Counted from the stretch's first letter, positions 18,507-29,986 are shown. The stretch is DNA of 64,000 nucleotides from Callosobruchus maculatus (GCA_951848785.1 CATOUR010000106.1:2728001-2792000); one strand, 5' to 3'. The notes: generated by a model from the letters alone, not told the origin. Made by a program: numbers and translations.

Positions 18507-20570
18507 CCATGACTAGGTTCATTTGGTCAGCAGGCTGGAGAAAACGTTAGATCAACGGGAAGTGGCTATGGTAGCATTTCTTGATATCGAGGGTGCGTTC
18601 AACTGTACCACTACCAATTCGATAAGACGCGCCCTAGAGAGACATGGAATTGCCCCAATCCTAGTGGAGCGGATTCTTACTACTCTAGAGTGCCGAGTGG
18701 CTTCTGCAACGCTTAATGACATAAACTATAGCGTTGCAGTGGCGCGAGGCTGCCCACAAGGCGGTGTTCTTTCACCTCTACTATGGTGCTTAGTGGTGAA
18801 TGACCTACTCGTGAGACTAAGTAACACAGGGGTCTACGTACAGGCCTATGCCGATGATTTGAGCATAGTGGTCAGGGGTAGATTCATTAATACAGTCTCC
18901 GAGGTAATGCAAGGCGCGCTGCGTGTTGTGGAAACGTGGTGTAATGAGGTAGATCTGTCAGTGAACGCTGAAAAGACGGAGCTCGTTATGTACACTAGGA
19001 GAAGGAAGATGGAAGGCCTCGTGAGGCCTACCTTTTTCAGAACGACACTTGAATTGTCTCAGTCAGTAAAGTATCTAGGAGTCATACTGGATCACAAGCT
19101 GACTTGGAGGCAGCACGTGGATTATAAGGTAACCAAGGCTCGAAACTCATGGGCCTGCAGAAGAGTTGTCGGTAGTAGCTGGGGCCTGAGCCCAAAAGTG
19201 GTGCACTGGCTCTATACTACAATAGTCAGACCGTCATTAATATATGGCTCCATAGTGTGGTGGACCTGTATAAAGACGGAGGCAATAAGAGCCAAACTTA
19301 ATAAGGTTCAACGTTTGGCATGTCTTAGTATAACTAGCGCAGTGCGCACAACACCTTTGAGTGCCATTGAAACACTATTGAATCTTCCTCCCTTGGATCT
19401 GGTAATTCAAGGGGAAGCAAGAAAAACTGGGTTCCGTCTCTGGAGTCTGGGTAGCTGGACTTTTATGAATCCAGGCAAAGGACATTCGACGATTCTAGCA
19501 GAGTTGCATGAGGATAGTCCTATCTTGTTGGCGAGGAGCGATATAGTTTCTCCTACGCATCGCTTCAATCGCAAATTTACGGTGGTGTTTCCGTCAGGGG
19601 AAGAGTGGGAGTCTAGGAAAAGACAGCTCATCGAAGGAGGAGGACAGGTCTGGTACACAGACGGTTCACTCGCTAGAGAGGGCTCGGGCTCGGGAGTCTA
19701 CGGACCCCATACAAGACTTTCATTCCCTCTTGGGGAGCACACCACAGTATTCCAGGCTGAGGTCTATGCGATACTTGCTTGTGTAAATCGTATTCGGGAA
19801 ATTGACGGGTCTAGGAGGCGGATTACTATCTGCTGTGACAGTCAGGCAGCCATCAAAGCACTGAGTGCTTGGAAAATAACGTCGGGACAGGTCCTGAAGT
19901 GCAGGAGGGCTCTTGACGACATCTCAGCTAAACACAAGATATCACTGATGTGGGTACCTGGGCACGCTGGGGTAAAGGGTAATGAAATGGCGGATCATCT
20001 GGCTAGGATGGGATCCGGAAACAGTTTTGTGAGCCCGGAACCAGCCTTAGGACTGTCTGCAAACTTGATTAGGAAAACAACTGGAGAGTGGATCCAGAAT
20101 CAACACTCTCTGAGATGGCACAACATCTCTGGTTATCTCCGTCAGGCTCGGGAACTATTAGCAGAGCCTGCAGAGAGAATAGGACGATTTTGTCTCTCTC
20201 TGGATAGGATTAACTTGAGATTGCTAGTAGGCTTATTAACGGGTCACAACACCTTCAGGCGTCACTTGTTTGTGATGAGGGTGGTCAACGACCCAACGTG
20301 CACGTGGTGTGGTGAAGAGGAAGAATCCTCGGCACACATCTTGTGTCGCTGTGAAACCCTGGGTTATCACAGGCAGACTATGCTGGGCTCAAGAACCTTG
20401 GAACCAATAGAGATAAAACAAATAGGACCTAAGAATGTACTTGCCTTTGCCAAAAGGGCAGGTCTTAGGAACTAGTGCTGATAGAGGCGCAAAAGGGCCC
20501 ATCGTGTGGCCTATGCACCAGCCACATTCCGTGCTGGATAGCCTCTGGTCCTTATTCATTCATTCATTCG
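18507..20570 (+). mobile_element. 5'-truncated I-superfamily LINE with RNase H
   Basis: The element begins inside the RT domain at about 18507 and runs through the coding region (18523-20475) and a short 3' UTR to a TTCATTCATTCATTC microsatellite tail (20555-20570). RT followed by RNase H and a Cys/His knuckle places it in the I-like assemblage (I, Ingi, Loa and relatives). Related fragments are at 183-705, 42710-43545, 43965-45145 and the 3' scrap 49806-49940. The 5' part (ORF1, endonuclease, RT N-terminus) is missing. Confidence 0.9.
18523..20475 (+). CDS. Retrotransposon Pol fragment: RT, RNase H, zinc knuckle (650 codons, 5'-truncated)
   Basis: An uninterrupted frame encodes RT motifs FLDIEGAFN (about residue 20), CPQGGVLSPLLW (77), YADDLSIVV (109) and YLGVILDHKLTW (186), then RNase H motifs WYTDGS (376), FQAEVYAI, CDSQAAIKAL (438) and WVPGHAGVKGNEMADHL (476). 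It ends with CTWCGEEEESSAHILCRC near residue 592. Catalytic YADD and the RNase H D-E-D series are present. The first Met is arbitrary: homologous sequence (HLVSRLEK) starts before it, so translation of a functional product is unlikely. Absence of stops over 650 codons shows the insertion is young. RNase H would remove the RNA template during cDNA synthesis. Confidence 0.92.
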   Translation: MVSRLEKTLDQREVAMVAFLDIEGAFNCTTTNSIRRALERHGIAPILVERILTTLECRVASATLNDINYSVAVARGCPQGGVLSPLLWCLVVNDLLVRLSNTGVYVQAYADDLSIVVRGRFINTVSEVMQGALRVVETWCNEVDLSVNAEKTELVMYTRRRKMEGLVRPTFFRTTLELSQSVKYLGVILDHKLTWRQHVDYKVTKARNSWACRRVVGSSWGLSPKVVHWLYTTIVRPSLIYGSIVWWTCIKTEAIRAKLNKVQRLACLSITSAVRTTPLSAIETLLNLPPLDLVIQGEARKTGFRLWSLGSWTFMNPGKGHSTILAELHEDSPILLARSDIVSPTHRFNRKFTVVFPSGEEWESRKRQLIEGGGQVWYTDGSLAREGSGSGVYGPHTRLSFPLGEHTTVFQAEVYAILACVNRIREIDGSRRRITICCDSQAAIKALSAWKITSGQVLKCRRALDDISAKHKISLMWVPGHAGVKGNEMADHLARMGSGNSFVSPEPALGLSANLIRKTTGEWIQNQHSLRWHNISGYLRQARELLAEPAERIGRFCLSLDRINLRLLVGLLTGHNTFRRHLFVMRVVNDPTCTWCGEEEESSAHILCRCETLGYHRQTMLGSRTLEPIEIKQIGPKNVLAFAKRAGLRN

Positions 20571-20690
20571 AGCTACAGTTCTCAAAACTATTGATAATAT
20601 TCGTGTCGGCAATACTCTAGCTCCGAGTTAATGGATTCTACGAGTTCACAACATGTCTGTTAAGACATTGTGACTATGATGATGACATGG
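20571..20690 (+). repeat. RTE-like LINE 3' scrap
   Basis: GAGCTACAGTTCTCAAAACT to ATTGTGACTATGATGATGAC equals the 3' end of the minus-strand RTE-like copies at 21105 and 52470, in plus orientation. It keeps only about 110 bp and ends in ATGATGATG, the usual RTE-type tail. Confidence 0.85.
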
Positions 20691-21104
20691 AAGCCCAGAA
20701 ATTTAGTAGGTTATTCGGATCTCAGTCCCACCCTGTACGAATCCGTGCCCAAGTTGACAAAGGACACATCGTCAGGGAGGACTAAAGGCTCAAAAACTTA
20801 CTTTCTGCAGATTATTGGATTAGTGCTAAATAAACAATTCACAATACAGTTTGGGTGTTAATTGCCAGGAGTGGACCAGCTAACTGGATTAGCAAAATGG
20901 ACTTTGTATACTCTGTTGATTACATAATATGAAAGATTATTCCATAAATAGATGCAAGGCGCGAGGGTAAGGTGATGTGGTTTAAGGTCTAAGACCCGAT
21001 TTTATCAATATGGGTTTAGAACCCCGGTTTGTATTGGCTCGACATTATCCTCCTCGACCACCAATAGAAGACGATGTTCGTTATAGTTTTCGGCACCTGC
21101 CGCT
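20691..21104. other. No gene seen
   Basis: Unassigned sequence between oppositely oriented RTE-like pieces. Confidence 0.4.
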
Positions 21105-22415
21105 ATCATCATCATAGTCACAATGTCCTAACAGACATGTTGTGAACTCGTAAAATGCATTAAGTCAGAGCTAGAGTATTGCCGACACGAATATTATCAA
21201 TAGTTTTGAGCACTGTAGCTCGCCATCGTTCGCGATTTGTTGTCAGTTTAGTGGCGCTCTTGACACTCATATCCAGCAACTGTTTCGTCGTATCCACCCA
21301 GCATGTAGGGGGACGGCCACGGCGCCGAACACTCGGGGCATGACCCTGAACTACAAGTTTCTCCATATTATCGCTTCTGCGTATATGTCCGAAGAATGTA
21401 AGCATTCTTGTCGACACAATGGAGGATAGTCTCTTTGGATTACCGAGCTCATCCAGTATGGAAACATTAGTTCGATGGTTCGAATCTCATTTTCATAGCT
21501 ACCCGAATTGTCGATCAAAGAACCGAGGTATATAAAACTTTGAATTACTTTACAACGGCCTATTGACTTTATTTCTTGATAATTATCATGCACTCTATCT
21601 ACGATCATAACCTTGGTCTTATTGTAGTTAATACCAAGACCATACTCTGCACTACGTTGTTCTAAGATGTTTAATAGAGCTACTAGTTCTTCCTGAGAAG
21701 CTACAATAAGGGTTGTATCGTCAGCAAATCTTAAGTTGGATATTTTGCTTCCGCCAATAGTTACACCGCCATTCCAGTTGTCTAATACCTGTCTCATCAC
21801 AAATTCAGAGTAAATGTTAAACAACATCGGAAATAATACACATCCCTGACGAACTCCTTTTCTGGTTGCAGTTTGACTAGACAGGTTACCATCAATTCTT
21901 ACGCGAGCCGAATTAGACTCAGAGTTACTGTATGAGAAACACTAGGTGATAGGTAACTCCCATAGAGATGAGGATTTCCCACAGTTTAGGCCACTTTACG
22001 TTATCAAACGCCTTAGAATAGTCCAAAAAGCAGATAAAAACAGGAAAATAATGCTCTCTGGCTTTTTCAATAATTTGTCTTAAGTTTAAGATCTGTTCAC
22101 GCGTACCGCGTCCTTTCACGAAACCTGCCTGCGTCTGAGAAATTTGCCAGCCAATAAAACCCTCCAAACGAGATTGTAAAATATACAGTAGAACCTTACT
22201 TGCATGAGAGATTAACGAAAGTAGGCGATAATTGTCTGGATTTGTTGGAGATCCCTTTTTATGAAGTGGAACAAAAATTGATGTGCACCATTCATCTGGC
22301 CAAACACCGGACGACCAGACACTTACAAATATTATGTAAAAGGGAGATGTCGTCGTCACCCAAGCATTTCAACGTTTCAGCAGAAATAGCATCGATGCCT
22401 GTAGCTACCTGCCGC
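21105..22415 (-). pseudogene. RTE-like LINE reverse transcriptase, internally deleted
   Basis: Minus-strand segments: WPDEWCTSIFVPLHKKG, NYRLLSLISHASKV, QAGFVKGRGTREQI, ICFLDYSKAFDNVKWPK, MLFNIYSEFVMRQVLDNW, LRFADDTTLIV and YLGSLIDNSGS. The C-terminal GRPPTCWVDTTKQLL block and an ATGATGATG-type tail at 21105-21116 follow. RT catalytic FADD is intact. A segment between GSYENEIR and the tail is deleted relative to the copies at 52470 and 56560, and there is a break around 21830-21950. The amino end is cut within the RT fingers at about 22415. Confidence 0.88.
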
Positions 22416-23121
22416 TAAGGAGAAGGAAAATCGAAACAAATATCAGGAGTTTTTCGGACAACTTCGTGGGCTCTGGCCAAACTACGCTCCTGGTTATGGT
22501 CATTAGATCCCTAGGTGGAATGAGGAGTAAGCGTCATGCCGGTGTGCCGTGCGGCGGCGCACATCTTAGCCGCCAGAATTCAGAAGGCATTCATGCTTGA
22601 GTTCTTTCATCTACCTAGGGCGCAGGATGCGTGGACCCAGTGATTATAATGATAATAACTTTTATTCGTTTTAGCCGGGGCGGATATGAAAGGTCAAGTA
22701 CGTATGTGAAAAAGGCTTACAATTATTATTCGTATACGTAAAATCTACGGGTATTAGAAAAGCTCACAAAAATTTCTAAATAAAACATAGCGGGTGTCCC
22801 AGAATTTCCTTGACACGTGATATTTCCGTAACGAAAAACGGTTCAAGCAAGAACTGAGTGGTACTTTTGAAGGTACTATATGGTCTATCATCCCATGCAT
22901 TCAAAACATTTTTTTTTGTACGTCAACCCCTAAAACTCACCCCCAACTTTTTTTTTCAAATAGCACCCCATAGGTTTTCCTACATAAATGATATCCCCAT
23001 TTTATTTAAGATCTTGTGGTACCTTTAATTTTATATGCAAACTTATTTTTTCCGTAAAATCATAAGACAAATGAAATGATAATTTGTTTGACGCCTCATA
23101 TTTTTGTAACAAAAACGGATA
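22416..23121. other. Gap with CAGGGTGT-like fragments
   Basis: No ORF with motifs. GGGTGTCCCAGAATTTCCTT at 22791 is like the CCCTGTATA-type element ends. A near-repeat CGTAACGAAAAACGG / TGTAACAAAAACGG (22830 and 23105) may mark a short element, unproven. Confidence 0.35.
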
Positions 23122-24305
23122 AAAAAATGGAGTCAAGTTGATTGACTCAGTACTTCCCACACATTACGATGATACCAGTTTATTATTTTCCCATAGCATG
23201 AAGCTATAGTCTGAAATCCCTTGCAACCAAATCATCGCCCATTTGCCCGCAAAAAAACACCCAACACAAAAACTCTGGTAAATAGTTTCTTGCGTCTCCT
23301 CCTTAGGAACTAGGACGCCACAGATTTGATTCTGCATGCGATGCGAAACGCTCAGGAGCCTACAAACCATCTAAAAACGAAGTATGAGCTGTTTCTATAT
23401 TTTTAGTTTTTTGATTATTGTTGCGTCGCCACTGACACGATTTTCCAGAAACTGACGTGTTTTCCATTCTCGCCGCGATAGTAATTCCTGTGTCGAAATT
23501 TCATTAAAATCAATTCAATCATTTTTGCTTTACGCAATATACATAGAACGAAATTAAGCAACACTCGTATATGTAAACATCACAAAATTCTAAGTCCCAT
23601 GGTTTCTGTAATAGGCAAGCCAATGTTCAGATGAACTTAAAAAAAGAATATACCCCTAGGTATTTTTTCCTTAGGTCAATGGACACACTATTATGAATAC
23701 AACAATTTTTTCAGTTTTACAACCCCCCACCCCCCAACCACCCCAAATGCACCCCTACCCAAAAAAAAGTAGAAACTGATCAGAAACCCCTAAAACGCCT
23801 AAAAACAAAGTTTGAGCTGTTTGTATATTTTTGGTTTTTTTATTATTGCTGCGCCGCCACTGACACGATTTTTCCAAAACATACGCGTTTTCCGTCCTCG
23901 CCGCGGTAGTAATACTGTGTCAAAATTTCATTAAAATCCATCCACTCATTTTCGCGTTAGGCAATATAGAACGATCTAAAGCAATACCCGTATGTATACA
24001 TCACACACTCTAAGGGCCGGTTTCTCAATGACCAGTGAAAGTGGCAGATAGGTATCTGCCAGATAGCGTTGCTATGGATGCAACTGTCAGATAAGATTTA
24101 CGTGACTTCGTAAGTTTAGCCTTCAATTGTTCAAACAATTTATCTAACAGTTGCTTTTATCTTGCAGATAAATATTTAACTGGACATTGAGAAACCGGTC
24201 CTAAGTCCCTTGGTTTCTATTATAAGCGAGGCAATGTTTGGATGGACCTAAAAAGGTGAATTATGCCGCTAGGTCTTTCATTCTTTCATTATGAATACAA
24301 CAAAT
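23122..24305 (-). repeat. Rep-A copy, 5' end lost, carrying a Harbinger-like MITE
   Basis: Hairpin GAGTCAA/TTGACTC with the A-run (23122-23150), then TACTTCCCACAC (23151-23162), and two tandem units with blocks near 23375 and 23805. The second unit is interrupted at 24014-24201 by a MITE and resumes at TAAGTCCCTTGGTTTCT. It breaks off at about 24305 within the unit. Confidence 0.88.
24014..24201. mobile_element. PIF/Harbinger-like MITE, 188 bp
   Basis: Inverted ends GGGCCGGTTTCTCAATG and, inverted, GGACCGGTTTCTCAATG are flanked by the 3-bp duplication TAA (24011-24013, 24202-24204). Removing the MITE and one TAA restores the Rep-A sequence CTAAGTCCC. A 3-bp TAA duplication with GGSCC-type ends fits PIF/Harbinger. 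Confidence 0.85.
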
Positions 24306-24308
24306 TGA

Positions 24309-24615
24309 TGAAACCTCGTATTTCGGATAACTCCAAGGTGCTGATTACAAATGCAGTCGCAGTTTTGAGTCCTAGTCTCGTTTGACAAAAATAAAAGATT
24401 TATGATTTCTCGGGCGGGCGGGAGTACCTAAAAAAATCGAAAATCTTTATTTGGCTTTCGATTGAGATCAAACCTCGCATTTCGGATAATCTCAAGGTGC
24501 TGATTACAAATCCAGTCGCAGTTTTGAGTCTCCGTCTCGTTTGACAAAAATAAAAAAAATCTGATCTCTCGGGCTGGCGGGTGTACCTAAAAAAATCGCA
24601 AATTTTTATTCATAC
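24309..24615 (+). repeat. Tandem dimer, about 160 bp per unit
   Basis: AAACCTCGTATTTCGGATAA and AAACCTCGCATTTCGGATAA begin two consecutive units. Both contain CAGTCGCAGTTTTGAGTC, GTCTCGTTTGACAAAAATAA and end GTACCTAAAAAAATCG. No other copy was noticed. Confidence 0.85.
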
Positions 24616-24689
24616 CGTCAAATCTAAAATCCGACAACGTTTCCAACAATCAATCAATATCAGTCTTTTTTAGTCTTCATTTTATTTCA

Positions 24690-24870
24690 AATTTTCAGTC
24701 AAATCGGTGTTTTTCAATTTTCCTACGTATAAGCAACCTAACAGGCCATGAAAGATAAACACAAACCCGTGAAGATGGAGGAAACCAACTAACTTAGAAA
24801 AGAAATGATCAAGCGACTTATCTGTTGGAAATTTGATATCATTTTCTTGAGCAACTTTTTCGAACCTCAC
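24690..24870. repeat. Fragment of the long foldback family
   Basis: GTTTTTCAATTTTCCTACGT then TAAGCAACCTAACAGGCCAT match 27775-27860 in the left arm of the element at 27174-29350, with point differences. Confidence 0.75.
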
Positions 24871-25448
24871 TTTGTACGTGTAGTGTACGATTCAGACGGC
24901 AGAGTTTTTAAAGTATCCTAAAAAACCATCAGGCATTTCATTCTTATCGGCGTGTTTATTTTGGTTCAGTATGATTTGGTGCCTCGGTCGGAACGGTTGG
25001 TCAAACGTAAATATTTTGTGACAATCGTGGAAATGGGTTACGTTAGTGACAACAGTGCCAGTTATAGTTCAAAGAGGGAACGGAACGGGAGACCTCTTCA
25101 TCCCCGTTGTCTTCTGAGGAGAATGAAAGCGAAAATAATGGTGAGTTCATGGGAAATAATGCATGCCTAATATAACTTAACCGCAATCTATATAATATAT
25201 AAATACAGGGTTACTGGTAACTCGACCACTTTCCTGCCGGAAGTGATAGAGGGACTCAAATGCAATAGATTTAACCCCATATATGTAATTCCGAAAGCTG
25301 ACAGTTTCCGAGATAATTAACATTTAATGTTTTTCAACGATATGTCCAAATTTCCACACTACATCCCAAACTTAGAAAAAACCCTGCTGTCGATTTTAGT
25401 AATTTTCAATTTAGTTTTTTACTGACCCATACGCAAATCTAATTTAGT
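24871..25448. other. No gene seen
   Basis: A 72-codon frame (24952-25170) has no recognisable motif. Unassigned. Confidence 0.4.
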
Positions 25449-26014
25449 ATTTAACGGACACACAATTGCTAGTGCAACCTGGTACTACACACTTTGCAGG
25501 CATCTTTTTATCTTTATAGTTTCATTTGTGCAGGTAAATAAGTAGAAACCCATTCAAAATCACCTTGCAACGTTCTTTTTAATCTGGAATAAGGTTATGT
25601 TGGGCCATGGTTTGGTAGTCCTCTACTCATGCCTCTACTGGGCTGCAACCTGGTACTACACGCTTTGCAGGCATCTTCTTATCTTTATAGTTTCATTTGT
25701 GTAGGTAAATAAGTAGAAACCCATTCAAAATTACCTTGCAACGTTCTTTTTAATCTGGAATAAGGTGATGTTGGGCCATGGTTGGTAGTCCTCTACTAGG
25801 CTGCAACCTGGTACTACACGCTTTGCAGGCATCTTGTTATCTTTATAGTTTCGTTTGTGCAGGTAAATAATTAGAAACAAATTAATAATCACCTTCCAAC
25901 CATATTTTCTGCACATGGAAGAATACACATGACATAACAACAAATGAAAACACGGCCTGATCTCCAACGTTGCCACATTTCAATGCTCCGGCCTAGTGAG
26001 TAGAGACGGCCATG
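25449..26014 (-). mobile_element. P-like element end with three THAP start units
   Basis: The terminus (CATGGC inverted) is at 26014, followed inward by CTCACTAGGCCGGAGC inverted and three units with minus-strand starts near 25504, 25679 and 25833. Each reads MPAKxVVPGC (the 25504 unit MPAKCVVPGCTSNCVSVKY then stop). The far end is lost at about 25449. It has the same architecture as 1034-2164. Confidence 0.75.
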
Positions 26015-26380
26015 GTGGAATTGAAAAACCAAGCCGAATTTATTTGTTTGCCTCCTGTATATTTCGTCGTTTCAGCGAGGTCAGTGTTTCTACCCGCAGA
26101 AACAGTCCGATTTGCCCTGTATCCTGTACATGATATATTTTCTCTCCTAATTCATTTTATGTATCAGGGCAATAGACTGTATCCTCGAGAAATTGCAGCA
26201 GCTATTATTTTATATCCCGCGATATATAGAAAATTTCATCTAACACACCACATCGAGGATGTATAGCATACGTGCTTGAAATATGTTGTCTCTAAAATTG
26301 GATTTTCGATCAGTTCCTTCCATTTATCACAACTTTTAATAATCATTAGCTGAAAACGTAATCCGCGTCTTATATGGAAG
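26015..26380. repeat. Spacer between two head-to-head P-like ends
   Basis: 366 bp separate the CATGGC termini. Its last 95 bp (26285-26380, including GAAAACGTAATCCGCGTCTT) recur at 34025-34122, so part of it belongs to another dispersed repeat. An 84-codon frame here has no motif. Confidence 0.6.
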
Positions 26381-26955
26381 CATGGCCGACGGTACTCACT
26401 AGGCCGGAGCATGAAATATGGCAACACTGAATCTGGGGGCATTTGTTGTTATGTCATGTGTATTCTTCCAGGTGCAGAAAATATGGTTGGAAGGTGATTA
26501 TTAATGTGTTTCTAATTATTTAGCTGCACAAACGAAACTATAAAGATAACAAGATGCCTGCAAAGCGTGTAGTACCAGGTTGCAGCCCAGTAGAGTACTA
26601 CCAAACCATGGCCCAACATCACCTTATTCCAGATTAAAAAGAACGTTGCAAGGTGATTTTTAATGGGTTTCTACTTATTTACCTGCACAAACGAAACTAT
26701 AAAGATAAAAAGATGCCTGCAAAGCGTGTAGTACCAGGTTGCAGCCCAGTAGAGGCATGGGTAGAGGACTACCAAACTATGGCCCAACATAACCCTATTC
26801 CAGATTAAAAAGAACGTTGCAAGGTGATTTTGAATGGGTTTCTACTTATTTACCTGCACAAATCGAACTATAAAGATAAAAAGATGCCTGCAAAGTGTGT
26901 AGTACCAGGTTGCACTAGCAATTGTGCGTCCAATAAGGGACAGTCGTGATATAGA
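26381..26955 (+). mobile_element. P-like element end, mirror of 25449-26014
   Basis: Starts CATGGCCGAC at 26381 with CTCACTAGGCCGGAGCAT and GGCAACACTG, then three plus-strand units with ATG near 26554, 26713 and 26883. The last reads MPAKCVVPGCTSNCASNKG, then a stop. It mirrors the preceding element; both lack the remainder of the transposon. Confidence 0.75.
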
Positions 26956-27173
26956 ATATGTGATGTTTGAACATGTGGTACAACTACAGTATGTGAAAAT
27001 ATGTCGCTCATGACTAGTGTCGGTATAACACAATTTATTTTAATTTATTTTTATTACATTTATGTATTCAGCTAGTTTTCAAATATATTGTTTGTTGTAA
27101 TATGATCCAGAAAATAGTTGAATATCAGATCAAATAATGTCTTGCAGACTTATAGAGTGTTATTATACAGGGT
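26956..27173. other. No gene seen
   Basis: Unassigned AT-rich DNA. Confidence 0.4.
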
Positions 27174-29350
27174 TATTCACGTTATTCGACACGGAGCACT
27201 ATGGCTAAAGTATTTGATGAAAAAGAAAGCAATAACTTCGGATGGATAGAGACCCATAAAGGCTACTTTTTAAAAATATTTTCATGTTATACAGGGTGTC
27301 CCAAAAACACGAAATGTATCGAAGTTATGTTTTTTTAAATGGAACACCCCGTATATTATTGCATATTCAGATTCCTTGATGAATTCTAGTGTGACTTTAT
27401 GTATCATACATGGGACTTAAAGCGAACCGTTTAGGTGTAAATCACCATTTTCGGTATAAGTAGACATCAGGAAAAAATTGAATATCGCAGAGATTATGAA
27501 ACTTGGAAGGCTGTGACTTTGCCGTATTACTAAGCATAAAATAAGCCAGCTTTGGTAAGACTGTCAAATTTAAATTACGTTTATGCTTGGAGTAATTGGT
27601 CGATTAATTAAGGAAGCTTCGATCAGCGATAACTTGATTTTTTCAAATGGGAATGCCTAATTTTTTTTATACGGTTACACGTAGAATTTGATAACCTTTC
27701 TAATGATATAAGGTTATGAATACCAATCTCCCGTAGTTTTCATTGAATTTTAAAATTTCAAACAAATCAGCGTTTTTCAATTTTCCTACCTATAAGCAAC
27801 GTAGCAGGCCATGAAATATGAACAAAAACCGGTTCAGGTAAAAAAAAATAACTAACTTAGCAGAAAAACACACACAAACTAGACTAAAGGGACAATATTA
27901 TAAAAATTACTCACAATAAACAAAGTCTAACCAAAAGCAACGGCGGTAACATGTCTAAGGTCAAAGAGAAGCTGGAGTATGGCAGTAATAGATATTTTTG
28001 ATAGTCTAATGGCTACCGCAATTTACTAGTGGTTAAAAATTTCCAAGACCATTAAAAACCCTGATATGAAACAAAAACAACCAGCGACTGTTGCTCCAGC
28101 ACGCATTTATCAATCATATGTAATGGTGTAAAAAAGTAGTAATTTGCGTCGAAGTCGATACCTCTGACTGGAGCCCTTCTATTTTTCAATATCTATTAGC
28201 AATATTGCAAGAATAGAATACTGACAAATCAGATTTAAATTTTCTGCCATTTAAGTTATGTTTTATAATTTGAACAAACTTTAATTCGTTCTTCACTTTC
28301 TGCGATCTTGCTAATAGGTACTGAAGAATTTTCAAAACTCTAGTCAGAGGTACTTTTGACGTTTTGACAGAATTGCATACTTTTTTATATCGTTAAATGT
28401 GAAATTTTATTATGAAAATAATAAACTGCCAACAACATTGTCTAGTAATTTCCGTTTCATGTCAAAATTTTTAATGGTCTTGGAAATTGCCAATCTCTAG
28501 TACATTGCTGTAGCAAGGAGGCCGTGAAAAAATCCATCTCTGCCATACTCCAGCTTCTCTTTGACCAAAGATATGTTACCGCCTTTGTTTCTGGTTAGAC
28601 TTTGTTTGTTGTGAGTAATTTTTATAATCTTGTCCCTTTAGCCTAGTTCGTGTGTACTTTTCTGCTAAGTTGGTTGTCTTCTTTTACCTGAACAGGTTTT
28701 TGTTTATATTTCATGGCCTGCTACGTTGCTTATAGGTAGAAAAATTGAAAAACGCTGATTTGTTTGAAAATTCAAAATTAAATGAAAACTACCAGAGATT
28801 GATATTCATAACCTTATATCATTAGAAAGGTTATCAAATTCTACGTTTAACCGTATAAAAAAAATTAGGCATTCCCATTTGAAAAAATCAAGTTATCTGT
28901 GATCGAAGTTTCCTTAATTAATCGACCGATTACTCCAAGCATAAACGTAATTTAAATTTGACAGTCTTATCAAAGCTGACTTATTTTATGCTTAGTAATA
29001 CGGCAAAGTCAGAGCCTTCCAAGTTTTATAATCTCTGCGATATTCAATTTTTTCCTGATGTCTACTTATACCGAAAATGGTGATTTACATCTAAACGGTC
29101 CCATGTATGATACATAAAGTCACACTAGAATTCATCAGGGAATCTGAGTGTGCAATAATATACGGGGTGTTCCATTTAAAAAAACATAACTTTGATACAT
29201 TTCGTGTTTTTGGGACACCCTGTATAACATGAAAATATTTTTAGAATGTAGCCTTTATGGGTCTCGATCCATCCGAAATTATTATTTTCTTGTTTATCAA
29301 ATACTTTAGCCATAATGCTCCGTGTCGAATAACGTGAATAACCCTGTATA
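27174..29350. mobile_element. Long foldback element, 2.18 kb
   Basis: Arms of about 880-900 bp (27174 to about 28060; about 28470 to 29350) are inverted copies with dispersed differences, ending in TATACAGGGTTATTCACGTT. The central 400 bp is single-copy AT-rich DNA. Each arm contains nested CAGGGTGTCCC/GGGTGTTCC blocks. No transposase is encoded. Relics of arm or core sequence are at 24690-24870 and 36590-37190. The outer boundary is palindromic, so the target duplication cannot be separated. Confidence 0.85.
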
Positions 29351-29620
29351 AGCACTACAATATGGTATAACATAAATTCTTCAAATTGATGGATTGCCAA
29401 TGTGACAACTTACAGGACGTGAGGCCGCTTGTTTGAGGGAACTGGTAATTTGCATGTTATTTTTAACAGCCATGTGCTGACAGTTTATCGTAACTGTTAT
29501 TGTGGCATTCATGAATTGTTATTCTAATTGCATTAATGTCATTTGCAAAAAGTTAAGTACTACTTTACATATCCTAGAACATGAAATATTTAAAAACCCT
29601 TTTTAAATAAGTAACATGTA
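29351..29620. other. No gene seen
   Basis: Unassigned DNA immediately 5' of the two-ORF LINE. It may include its unrecognised 5' boundary. Confidence 0.4.
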
Positions 29621-29681
29621 TACTGATCGTATCTACTGATCGTATCTACTGATCGTATCTACTGATCGTATCTACTGATCG
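29621..29681 (+). repeat. 13-bp tandem repeat, 4.7 copies
   Basis: TACTGATCGTATC repeats exactly four times, then TACTGATCG. It lies about 300 bp before ORF1 of the LINE and may be part of its 5' UTR or promoter, as repeated 5' monomers are in some LINEs; this is inference. Confidence 0.85.
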
Positions 29682-29986
29682 CAGGATTTGTTAAACGATG
29701 AAAAGATAGATATATTAAAAGCCTTTTAGTGGCGTAAAGTGAGCATGCGTATTGGAAAAAGTAAATGTGAAATTCCAATCAAATTTTCTGCAATAAATGA
29801 GTCATGTTTGAGAGTCTAGTCATGTCCGTTGTAGAGAGCGCACGTGTGTGAGTGTCACTGCGATACAGTTGGCTAAGTTTATGTAAGTTAACCATCAGTC
29901 TTCTATAGTAAAGATCTAGGACACTAAAATACCAGCTACTGTGTGTAGGACTATTTTTTTACTCTATAAACACGCTTGCATAAAAT

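Noticed and set aside
20571..21417. The plus- and minus-oriented RTE ends as one large inverted repeat element
   Set aside because: The plus-strand piece is only about 110 bp and both are 3' ends of a LINE family. Independent insertions explain them.
26012..26266. 84-codon ORF between the P-like ends
   Set aside because: No recognisable motif, start codon lies in the transposon terminus, and part of the region is a dispersed repeat.
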